A stretch of DNA of 64,000 nt from an uncultured Parasphingopyxis sp. Lineage in GTDB: Bacteria > Pseudomonadota > Alphaproteobacteria > Sphingomonadales > Sphingomonadaceae. Position 1 is the stretch's first letter, and each line of letters starts with the position of its first letter. The DNA is taken from NCBI RefSeq assembly GCF_937129435.1, contig NZ_CAKZNF010000017.1, positions 1 to 64,000 of the forward strand, given 5' to 3'. Under the pieces are notes generated by a model, which worked only from the letters and a program-made list of their open reading frames with translations, did no database searches and had not been told where the DNA came from. Positions 57,414 to 64,000 of the stretch are shown piece after piece. The position numbers and the translations under genes were made by a program.

Positions 57414-57955
57414 GGCGCCAATGAGAAAGCGGCAAGCGAAGGCGCCTCTGCATCGCGTTCGGAGAGGATCGGCTTCGCACCCGCCAGCGGCCAGTCGATG
57501 CCGATATCGGGATCGTTCCACGCCACGGCATGGTCGTCCTCCGGATCGAAATGATCCGAGCAGAGGTAGATCAGGTCGGCCGGGCCATCGAGCGTCAGGA
57601 AACCGTGCGCACAGCCTTCGGGGATGTAGAGCATCGACGGCGCGCCCTCCCCCAGCTCCTCGCCATGCCATTGCCGGAAGGTCGGCGAGGACGGGCGCAG
57701 GTCGACCGCGACATCGAAGACGCGGCCGCGCATCGCCATGACGAGCTTCGCCTGCGGACTGCGTTGCTGGAAATGCAGGCCGCGCAGGACATGGATATCG
57801 GAACGGCTGTGATTGACCTGCACAAAGGGCGCATCGAGGCCGAGATCGGCGAATTTGGCACTGTGCCAGATTTCCTCGAAATGGCCGCGGGCATCGCCGA
57901 AACGCGCGGTCGTGATCCGCAGCACGCCGGGGATATGGGTTTCCTCGGCCCTCAC
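57410..57955 (-). CDS. rmlC: dTDP-4-dehydrorhamnose 3,5-epimerase
   Basis: 181 residues, cupin fold. ARGHFEEIW, NHSRSDIHVLRGLHFQ with catalytic His, and SMLYIPEGCAHGFLTL are conserved. Epimerises C3 and C5 of the RmlB product. Starts with ATGA overlap on rmlA. Confidence 0.92.
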   Translation of the reverse strand: MRAEETHIPGVLRITTARFGDARGHFEEIWHSAKFADLGLDAPFVQVNHSRSDIHVLRGLHFQQRSPQAKLVMAMRGRVFDVAVDLRPSSPTFRQWHGEELGEGAPSMLYIPEGCAHGFLTLDGPADLIYLCSDHFDPEDDHAVAWNDPDIGIDWPLAGAKPILSERDAEAPSLAAFSLAP

Positions 57956-58833
57956 GAGACCGCGCCGCTCAGCAGGTCGTGCAGATAGGCGCCATATTCG
58001 CTGCCCTCTAACGGCGCGGCGAGCGCTTCAAGATCGGCATCACCGATAAAGCCCTGCCGCCAGGCGATTTCTTCGGGGCAGGCGATCTTGAGGCCTTGCC
58101 GCTCCTCGACGATCCGCACGAAGTTCGCCGCGTCGAACAAGGCCGTCGGCGTGCCGAGATCGAGCCAGGTCGTCCCGCGCCCCAGCCGCTCGACTTCGAG
58201 CGTCCCGCGTTCGAGATAGTGGCGATTGACGTCGGTGATCTCGAGCTCGCCGCGCTGCGAAGGGGCGAGCGAGGCGGCGATATCGGGCGCGATCGCGTCG
58301 TAGAGATACAGGCCGGTCACCGCATGGCGCGAGGCGGGCCGGGCCGGTTTCTCCTCGATCGATGCCGGTTTTCCTTCGGCATCGAAGCCGATCACGCCAT
58401 AGGCCGTGGGATCGCCGACCTGATAGCCGAAAATCGTCGCCCCCCCATCGCGCGCCGCCGCCTTTTGCAGCAACCCGGACAGCCCCTGGCCGTAGAACAG
58501 ATTGTCGCCGAGAATGAGCGCCGATGGCGCGCCGTCCAGGAAATCGCGCGCGATCAGCAGCGCCTCGGCAATGCCGTTGGGCGCGGCCTGCTCGGCATAG
58601 TCGATCCGGCACCCCCATTGCCCGCCATCGCCGAGCAGGTGCCGGAACGCACCGGCATCATGCGGCGTCGTGACGACCAGTATCTCCCTGATTCCGGCCA
58701 GCATCAGCGTCGTCAGCGGATAATAGACCATCGGCTTGTCATAGACCGGCATCAGCTGCTTCGAGACCGATCGGGTCAGCGGATAGAGCCGGCTACCGGT
58801 CCCGCCGGCGAGAATGATGCCCTTGCGTGTCAA
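57952..58833 (-). CDS. rmlA: Glucose-1-phosphate thymidylyltransferase
   Basis: 293 residues. GIILAGGTGSRLYPLT and SKQLMPVYDKPMVYYP bind dTTP and glucose-1-phosphate; LILGDNLFYGQG holds the metal-binding Asp. First committed step to dTDP-L-rhamnose. First of the tight rmlACDB set, 49 bp after the sulfotransferase stop, so possibly part of one long transcript with glycosyltransferase and sulfotransferase. Confidence 0.93.
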   Translation of the reverse strand: MTRKGIILAGGTGSRLYPLTRSVSKQLMPVYDKPMVYYPLTTLMLAGIREILVVTTPHDAGAFRHLLGDGGQWGCRIDYAEQAAPNGIAEALLIARDFLDGAPSALILGDNLFYGQGLSGLLQKAAARDGGATIFGYQVGDPTAYGVIGFDAEGKPASIEEKPARPASRHAVTGLYLYDAIAPDIAASLAPSQRGELEITDVNRHYLERGTLEVERLGRGTTWLDLGTPTALFDAANFVRIVEERQGLKIACPEEIAWRQGFIGDADLEALAAPLEGSEYGAYLHDLLSGAVS

Positions 58834-58882
58834 CTGTCATGCCTGCCCTTCGCGCACACGCTCGGTCAAAGCGGCGGCGGAA

Positions 58883-60625
58883 TCAAGGGAAGCGGACATC
58901 GCGCCTGTCTTCCCGCAACATCTTTTCCTGCCCATCGCCCTGGCAATCGAACGATCGCGAATAGCCGATTTCCCTGGCGGCATCGCCGCAGACCGCCCAG
59001 ATTCTCTCTTCCCATTCGGGATCGATCGCGAAACTCGTGCGGCTGTCGTCGATTTCGGGTGCCGGGGCGAGACCGGCGCCATCGCCGAGAAAGTCGCGTA
59101 CGTTACGGGCCACGATATCGGGCTGCCCGATGATATCCTCGAACCGGACTTCGAGATAACGGTCGGGGCCAAGCTCGCGCCCGAGCCGCGCGACCGGCGG
59201 CACCTGGTAGAGCCAGGTCAGCGCGTTGCGCATGAAATCGTGATCGGTCCGCAGCTTTGCCGCCTCGCGGCCGGCCGCGCGATAGGCGGCGTGGCAGACC
59301 GTCCGTCCCACCAGATTGTCGGGGCGCGACGTCATATGCGTGCGGCGGGCGCAGCAGGTGACCGGATGCCGCACCAGATGGACGATCTTCGCATTGTCGA
59401 ACACGTCCAGCAGTTGCGGGATCGCGAGCACCGTTTCGGGCAGCTTGAAGCCCCACAGCCCGCCTTCCCGAAAGCCGCCTTTTTGCAGGATATTGTCTGC
59501 CGTCAGCCGGAAGAGGTGCCGCCACGCCTCGATCTCCCGCGCCTCGATCGTATAATGCGCGGCATGGGCCTTGATCGCCATCTCGTAAATCATGTCGACC
59601 CATTCGAGCGAATCGGACGATTTGTTCAGCCGGTTGCCGAGAAACACGCCGCTTCCCGCGACGATGTCCGAAATCAGCCGCGTCCCGCTTCCGCCCCTTC
59701 CTGTCACGATGACCGGTGATGCCAGGACATCGTCGGGAAAGCGCGGCGCGGGCGGCGTTCGCAATGCGGGCGTCGGGGTATAGCCGATCCGCGCCATCGC
59801 TTCACCGCACAGCGCGAGGATGTTGCGCTCCTGCTCGATCGAGAGCCGGTCGCGCCATTTTTCGACCGAACGCGTGTCGATGCCGCGATTGCGATTGAGC
59901 AAGCCCGGACCCTGGCCGCGCATGACGCGCGGATGCTCGATCATATCCTCATGCCAAACCAGCCCGGCATGGTTGGCGAGGTGCACGGTATACGGCCCGG
60001 CATCCTCGACGAAATCCTCGTAGCGGAAGACATAGGGGTCGAGCCCCGCCCGTTCGAACGAAGCCTGCGCCGTCGACTTCGCGCGCCAGACGCGCGCGCG
60101 CTTCAGGTGCATCGGCGTGGCGGGATCCTCGATATAGGCGATATCCTCGGCATGGACGGCCGCTATGGCGGGATCGCCCTTCATCCGTTCCAGCTGGTTG
60201 GCGACCATGTCGATACTGCCGATCGCTGCCATCGACACGACGACCGAACGCGGATCACGCACGGGGTAGATCACGCTCACCGGAATATCGAGCGCCGCGA
60301 GCTGCGTGGCGTTATAGGTGAGGTTGGGCGCCTTGAGCGCGAGGTGTGTGATGCCGGGCGCGGGGACGGCCACGCCATCGCGTCCGGCTACGCGCTCTTT
60401 CGGGCGCCGGTATTTCTCCGCCGCGCGCGCGAGCGTCGGGCCGTAGAGCGCCTCGGCCTCCTCGCTCCCGGCCAGCAAGGCGTCCGCCCAGCGCATCAGC
60501 CCGTCGGTCTCGTCGATCAGCAACACGTTCGGATGCGCGCCGATCACCTCGCCGCTCAGCGAGGTGCCGCTGCGCTGGCAACCGACAATCACGACCAGCC
60601 TTTCAATCCCCTCAAACCGCGGCAA
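58883..60625 (-). CDS. Tandem two-domain sulfotransferase
   Basis: 580 residues from TTG 60625, ten bases after AAGGAGG; an ATG at 60667 gives 14 more residues but lacks a ribosome site and lies deeper inside the glycosyltransferase gene. Domain 1 (~5-285): PAPS 5'-phosphosulfate loop VGCQRSGTS (~14-22) and 3'-phosphate motif RDPRSVVVSM (~124). Domain 2 (~300-580): VTGRGGSGTRLI (~307) and RHPVTCCARR (~419). Both domains keep the loop lysine/arginine-serine-threonine pattern, so both may be active. Soluble bacterial sulfotransferases are usually single-domain. Translational coupling with the glycosyltransferase suggests sulfation of its glycoside product. Confidence 0.8.
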   Translation of the reverse strand: MPRFEGIERLVVIVGCQRSGTSLSGEVIGAHPNVLLIDETDGLMRWADALLAGSEEAEALYGPTLARAAEKYRRPKERVAGRDGVAVPAPGITHLALKAPNLTYNATQLAALDIPVSVIYPVRDPRSVVVSMAAIGSIDMVANQLERMKGDPAIAAVHAEDIAYIEDPATPMHLKRARVWRAKSTAQASFERAGLDPYVFRYEDFVEDAGPYTVHLANHAGLVWHEDMIEHPRVMRGQGPGLLNRNRGIDTRSVEKWRDRLSIEQERNILALCGEAMARIGYTPTPALRTPPAPRFPDDVLASPVIVTGRGGSGTRLISDIVAGSGVFLGNRLNKSSDSLEWVDMIYEMAIKAHAAHYTIEAREIEAWRHLFRLTADNILQKGGFREGGLWGFKLPETVLAIPQLLDVFDNAKIVHLVRHPVTCCARRTHMTSRPDNLVGRTVCHAAYRAAGREAAKLRTDHDFMRNALTWLYQVPPVARLGRELGPDRYLEVRFEDIIGQPDIVARNVRDFLGDGAGLAPAPEIDDSRTSFAIDPEWEERIWAVCGDAAREIGYSRSFDCQGDGQEKMLREDRRDVRFP

Positions 60626-61697
60626 TTTCCGCAATCCTCCTTGCGATTTCCGAGGCCCCGTCCTCATCGCTCATTGCCGCCGCGGCGGCCTGGGCGCCGT
60701 GGCGAAATTCCTCCCCCATGTCGCGATCAGCATAGGGCAGCCGTCCCCGGCTGTCAGCCGCGATGCCCGCGCCGAGCCGCTCGACCATGTCGCCGAGGAT
60801 GGCGTGATTGATGTGCGTCGGCTTGATTGCCATCGGCTTGCCCGCAGCCAAGGCCTGATAGGTCGATCCCGCGCCGCCCTGCGAAAGCACGGCGCCTGCC
60901 TTCGCCATGACCGCCGCGAGCGGCAGCCGGTCGAAATAGTGGATGCGGCGTGAACTGGCCGTCACGGGGCGCTTCCCCTCGGTTTCCGTATGAACGCAGA
61001 CGATATCACCGCAGTCGAACAAATCCGCGACGGTTTCGAACAGCTCCACTTCCGGCATCCGCCCCGTCGAACCGAGCGAACAGAGCAGGAAATTGTCGAG
61101 CCCGGCGATCTCACCCGGCACATCGCCCTCGTAGGTCCACCAGCATCCGCCGCAGCCATGATGGTGTTCGGGAAGGTCGGGAAAGAGCGAGAGGATCGGG
61201 CCGGGATCGGCATAGAGCACGGCGTCCGCCTCGTAGAGCTCGTGCACGTCGCGCACCGGGGGCATGTCCTTGGCCGCCCGCGCAGCGTTGATATGGTCGA
61301 CCTGCCGTTCGAAACTACGCGCCTGCTGCGTGTAGAGGCCCGCCGCGCGCGTCAGAAAGACGTTGGTGACGTTGATGCGCGTCCAGTCCGGCAGCCGCGC
61401 CGTCGCCAGCCAGCCGAGCGGGTTGCAGTCCTGCACGATGGCGTCGAAGCGGCGATCGGCGAACAGCTCTTCCAGCGCATCGCCGAAGGGCAGGCAGGGC
61501 AGGCAGGGCTTTTCGCGTTTGGTGGGCAGCCGGATCGTATCGAACCGCTCGGTAAACACCGCCGGGTCGAAGCGATCGAAATCGGGGCGGATAAAGACGA
61601 TCCGGTGATCGGTCAGCTCACGCAGCCGGATCGCGACCTCGTAAAGCCGCCCGAAATGGCCGAGCGCCGGTCCCGCGATTAAAGCTAAGTCCCCCAT
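60612..61697 (-). CDS. GT1-type glycosyltransferase (UGT/rhamnosyltransferase-like)
   Basis: 361 residues, GT-B fold: acceptor domain begins LIAGPALGHFGRLYEVAIRL; the donor domain carries SQGGAGSTYQALAAGKPMAIKPTHINHAI, the nucleotide-sugar motif region of the MGT/UGT family. With rmlACDB downstream on the same strand, dTDP-L-rhamnose is the likely donor, as for RhlB-type enzymes. Acceptor unknown; might be a hydroxylated lipid or the halogenated acyl unit. Shortened compared with ~400-residue relatives, but all blocks are present. No ribosome site is clear at ATG 61697. Confidence 0.8.
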   Translation of the reverse strand: MGDLALIAGPALGHFGRLYEVAIRLRELTDHRIVFIRPDFDRFDPAVFTERFDTIRLPTKREKPCLPCLPFGDALEELFADRRFDAIVQDCNPLGWLATARLPDWTRINVTNVFLTRAAGLYTQQARSFERQVDHINAARAAKDMPPVRDVHELYEADAVLYADPGPILSLFPDLPEHHHGCGGCWWTYEGDVPGEIAGLDNFLLCSLGSTGRMPEVELFETVADLFDCGDIVCVHTETEGKRPVTASSRRIHYFDRLPLAAVMAKAGAVLSQGGAGSTYQALAAGKPMAIKPTHINHAILGDMVERLGAGIAADSRGRLPYADRDMGEEFRHGAQAAAAAMSDEDGASEIARRIAEIAAV

Positions 61698-61740
61698 GAT
61701 GCGCGCTTTACCGAACTGCCCGGCAGGAGCAAGTCGTTGG

Positions 61741-62973
61741 CTATTCGAGCATTTCTTTCAGCGGCACGGATGCATCGGCAAGCCGGGCGCGATCGATGAC
61801 TGCGCCCGCCTCGACCAGCTTTCGGCCCTGGACATAATCCCTGGTCGCATTGACGCAATCGAGCGCGATCACCTTGCCGCCGCGCAGATATACGATCGAG
61901 AAGCTGCGCTCGTCCGGCGACCCGCGCAACACGGTTTCGTCGAAGCCGAGATTGAGCCCCGCCGTCTGCAGCTTTAGATCGTACTGGTTGGACCAGAACC
62001 AGGGCAGCGCGTCATAGGGTTCGGCATTGCCGCAGATCGCCTTCGCCGCCGTCGTTGCCATGTCGTTCGCATTCTGCACGCTTTCGAGCCGGACGGTCTG
62101 CCCATCGGCATAGCGATTCGCATGCGCCGCGCAATCGCCCACCACAAAGATGTCGGGCAGGTTCGATCGGCAATGTTCGTCGACATCGATGCCGTTTTCG
62201 CCCGTCGCGCCGGCTTCGCGCAGCGGCTCGACCGCCGGAACGATGCCGATCCCCACGATCACCGCATCGCACCGCAGCACTTCGCCATCGGCGAGCCTGA
62301 CGCCGGTGACGCGCGTCCCGTCGCCTTCGAGACAATCGAGCATCGTACCGGTGCGCAGGTCGACGCCGTGCGCGCGATGCTCCGCCTCATAGAACTGCGA
62401 CAGCTCTTCGCCCGCGACGCGCGCCAGCACGCGGTCGAGCGCTTCGAGCAGCACGACCTTGCAGCCGAGCTTGGTCAGAACGGCGGCCGCCTCGAGCCCG
62501 ATATAGCCACCGCCGATCACGACCATCCGCTTGGCGCCGCCATCGAGTTCGCCCATCAGCGCATCGACATCGGCCCGGTCGCGCACCGCGTGCACGCCCG
62601 CCAACTCCCCGCCGGCGCAGGTCAACCGCCGCGGATCGCCGCCCGTCGCCCAGATCAGATGACCATATTCGATCGTTTCGCCGCCCGCCGTCGTCACGCG
62701 ATGGGCCTCTGGGTCGACGGCGACGATCTCGGTCTCCAGCGTCAACGCGATATCGCGGTCGGCCCAGAATTTCTCCGGCCGGATCAGGATGCGCTCGAAC
62801 GCCTTGTCGCGCGCCAGATATTCCTTGGAAAGCGGCGGGCGTTCATAGGGCGGATGGCTGTCGCGCCCGGCCATCAGGATCGAGCCTTCGAACCCCTGCT
62901 GGCGAAGCGCGATCGCCGCCTGTGCACCGCCATGGCCGGTGCCGACGATCAGCACATCATGGCGCTCGCTCAT
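61741..62973 (-). CDS. FAD-dependent ferredoxin reductase (rhodocoxin-reductase type)
   Basis: 410 residues from ATG 62973, overlapping the VOC stop by 4 bp. FAD site [19 protein letters not shown] site [16 protein letters not shown], and FVVGDCAAH near the C-terminus. The class passes electrons from NADH to a [2Fe-2S] ferredoxin that serves P450s or oxygenases. No ferredoxin or P450 gene is adjacent in the window. It is not the FMN/[2Fe-2S] reductase type needed by phthalate dioxygenase. Confidence 0.87.
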   Translation of the reverse strand: MSERHDVLIVGTGHGGAQAAIALRQQGFEGSILMAGRDSHPPYERPPLSKEYLARDKAFERILIRPEKFWADRDIALTLETEIVAVDPEAHRVTTAGGETIEYGHLIWATGGDPRRLTCAGGELAGVHAVRDRADVDALMGELDGGAKRMVVIGGGYIGLEAAAVLTKLGCKVVLLEALDRVLARVAGEELSQFYEAEHRAHGVDLRTGTMLDCLEGDGTRVTGVRLADGEVLRCDAVIVGIGIVPAVEPLREAGATGENGIDVDEHCRSNLPDIFVVGDCAAHANRYADGQTVRLESVQNANDMATTAAKAICGNAEPYDALPWFWSNQYDLKLQTAGLNLGFDETVLRGSPDERSFSIVYLRGGKVIALDCVNATRDYVQGRKLVEAGAVIDRARLADASVPLKEMLE

Positions 62974-63368
62974 CCCTCGACCCGGTGAATCGCGCAGAGC
63001 TTGTTGCCGTCGGGATCGCGGATATAGGAAAGCTGCATCGCGCCGAGTTGGCTCTCGCGAAGCCCCGGCGGGTCTTCGATCGAGGTGCCGCCCGCCGCGA
63101 CGCCCGCATCGTGAAACGCCTTCACTTGCTCGGCGGAATGACATTTGAAGCCGATCGTGCCGCCATTGGCAAAGGTCGCCGGCTGGCCGTCGATCGGCTC
63201 GCTGACGCAGAACGTCCCGCCGTCATGGATGTAGAAGTGGCGCGTGATGCCGCTGTCCGTGACATTCTCGATCGGATCGCCCTCGAAACCGAGCGTGCCG
63301 AGCACGGCCTTGTAGAAAGCTTTCGATTTTTCCAGGTCGTTCGATCCGACCATGATGTGATTGAACAT
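62970..63368 (-). CDS. VOC-family (glyoxalase/bleomycin-resistance fold) protein
   Basis: 132 residues: [28 protein letters not shown] opening, THFYIHDG-like region, [29 protein letters not shown] ending. Two VOC modules with His and the C-terminal DPDGN motif. Homologues sit between class III alcohol dehydrogenase and other genes in many alphaproteobacteria and may have a glutathione-linked role in aldehyde detoxification. ATG 63368 has AAGGAGAAG upstream. Confidence 0.8.
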   Translation of the reverse strand: MFNHIMVGSNDLEKSKAFYKAVLGTLGFEGDPIENVTDSGITRHFYIHDGGTFCVSEPIDGQPATFANGGTIGFKCHSAEQVKAFHDAGVAAGGTSIEDPPGLRESQLGAMQLSYIRDPDGNKLCAIHRVEG

Positions 63369-63391
63369 GTTCTTCTCCTTGGTTTCGGGCC

Positions 63392-64000
63392 TTAATAGAC
63401 GACGACGCTGCGGATGCTTTCGCCGGCGTGCATCAGGTCGAAGCCCTTGTTGATCTCGTCGAGCGAGAGGGTGTGGGTGATCATCGGATCGATCTGGATC
63501 TTGCCGTCCATATACCAGTCGACGATCTTGGGAACGTCGGTCCGGCCCTTGGCGCCGCCAAATGCGGTGCCGCGCCAGTTGCGCCCCGTCACCAGCTGGA
63601 ACGGCCGTGTCTCGATCGTCGCCCCGGCTTCGGCAACGCCGATGATGATCGAGGTGCCCCAGCCCTTGTGACAGCTTTCGAGCGCCTGGCGCATCACCGT
63701 CGTGTTGCCCGTGCAATCGAAGGTGAAGTCGGCGCCGCCGTCGAGCATGTTGACGATATGCTCGACGACATCGCCGACATCCTTGGGGTTGACGAAGTCG
63801 GTCATGCCGAACTTGCGGCCCCATTCCTCCCGGTCGGGATTGATGTCGACGCCGACGATCCGGTCGGCCCCGGCCATCTTCGCGCCCTGCAGCACGTTGA
63901 GGCCGATCCCGCCCAGCCCGAAGACGACGACATTGTCACCCGGCCGCACATCGGCGGTGTTGACCACCGCGCCCACGCCCGTTGTCACGCCGCAGCCGAC
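63392..64000 (-). CDS. frmA: Class III alcohol dehydrogenase/S-(hydroxymethyl)glutathione dehydrogenase (partial, 5' end outside)
   Basis: The frame is open to the window edge; the visible 202 residues are the C-terminal half. CGVTTGVGAVVNTA, NVVVFGLGGIGLNVLQGAKMAG and IVGVDINPDR form the NAD domain; FAFGGAKGRTDV-like AFGGAKGRTDVPKIVDWYM and SLDEINKGFDLMHAGESIRSVV end it. It oxidises S-hydroxymethylglutathione formed from formaldehyde. Formaldehyde release by O-demethylation in aromatic catabolism would suit, but the gene is also ordinary housekeeping. Upstream gene of the VOC protein, 23 bp apart. Confidence 0.9.
   Translation of the reverse strand, partial: VGCGVTTGVGAVVNTADVRPGDNVVVFGLGGIGLNVLQGAKMAGADRIVGVDINPDREEWGRKFGMTDFVNPKDVGDVVEHIVNMLDGGADFTFDCTGNTTVMRQALESCHKGWGTSIIIGVAEAGATIETRPFQLVTGRNWRGTAFGGAKGRTDVPKIVDWYMDGKIQIDPMITHTLSLDEINKGFDLMHAGESIRSVVVY

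Overview
The window reads as the chromosome (or a large catabolic replicon) of an alphaproteobacterium of the Sphingomonadales. The support is a Sphingobium-type protocatechuate 4,5-cleavage (lig) gene set, TonB-dependent receptors with the N-terminal plug wording 'QDVPI' and aromatic C-termini, high-GC coding with strongly GC-biased third positions, and a CGTCATTGCGAG palindromic repeat of a kind common in sphingomonads. No rRNA, tRNA, CRISPR array or intact transposon was seen.

Region 1 (1-1.7 kb): the last codons of an outer-membrane-type protein, then a TIR-domain membrane protein. Region 2 (1.7-34.3 kb): a large accessory catabolic block. It holds two TonB receptors, two MFS permeases, three glutathione transferases, an HMG-CoA-lyase-like aldolase, LeuC/LeuD-like hydratase subunits beside a CaiB-type CoA-transferase, an enolase paralogue with altered active-site residues, two acyl-CoA ligases, SDRs, NIPSNAP and NTF2-like small proteins, a MetE-like methyltransferase and a MarR regulator. 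Nearly every promoter region in this block carries the same short palindrome, TTAG-N4-CTAA (seven perfect and about four degenerate copies). I therefore read it as a single regulon, probably controlled by the MarR protein at 20707-21207. The growth substrate is not identifiable from sequence alone.

Region 3 (34.3-46.6 kb): a phthalate-to-central-metabolism pathway. A phthalate-dioxygenase-like Rieske oxygenase, a Gfo/Idh/MocA dihydrodiol dehydrogenase and a 4,5-dihydroxyphthalate-decarboxylase-like protein (with their own MarR regulator and a perfect 18-bp palindrome in the divergent promoter) would give protocatechuate. LigAB, LigC, LigI, LigU, LigJ and LigK would then take it to pyruvate and oxaloacetate. 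A LysR protein with two tandem DNA-binding domains sits between the two lig transcription units.

Region 4 (46.6-47.4 kb): a scar containing the terminal piece of an IS66-type transposase joined to a broken SDR gene.

Region 5 (47.4-64 kb): flavin reductase, a 2OG-Fe(II) oxygenase and glucokinase, then five genes chained by 4-bp overlaps: acyl-CoA-dehydrogenase-like enzyme, adenylation enzyme, carrier protein, flavin-dependent halogenase and LpxL-like acyltransferase. The first four have the make-up of the prolyl-to-pyrrolyl-carrier-protein and halogenation modules of pyoluteorin/pentabromopseudilin type. Facing them on the other strand are a glycosyltransferase, a sulfotransferase with two tandem catalytic domains, and rmlACDB for dTDP-L-rhamnose. 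I infer a small, apparently undescribed pathway to a halogenated (pyrrolyl?) acyl, rhamnosylated and possibly sulfated metabolite or glycolipid, with no PKS, NRPS condensation domain or thioesterase in the window. The window ends in a ferredoxin-reductase-like flavoprotein, a VOC protein and a truncated class III alcohol dehydrogenase.
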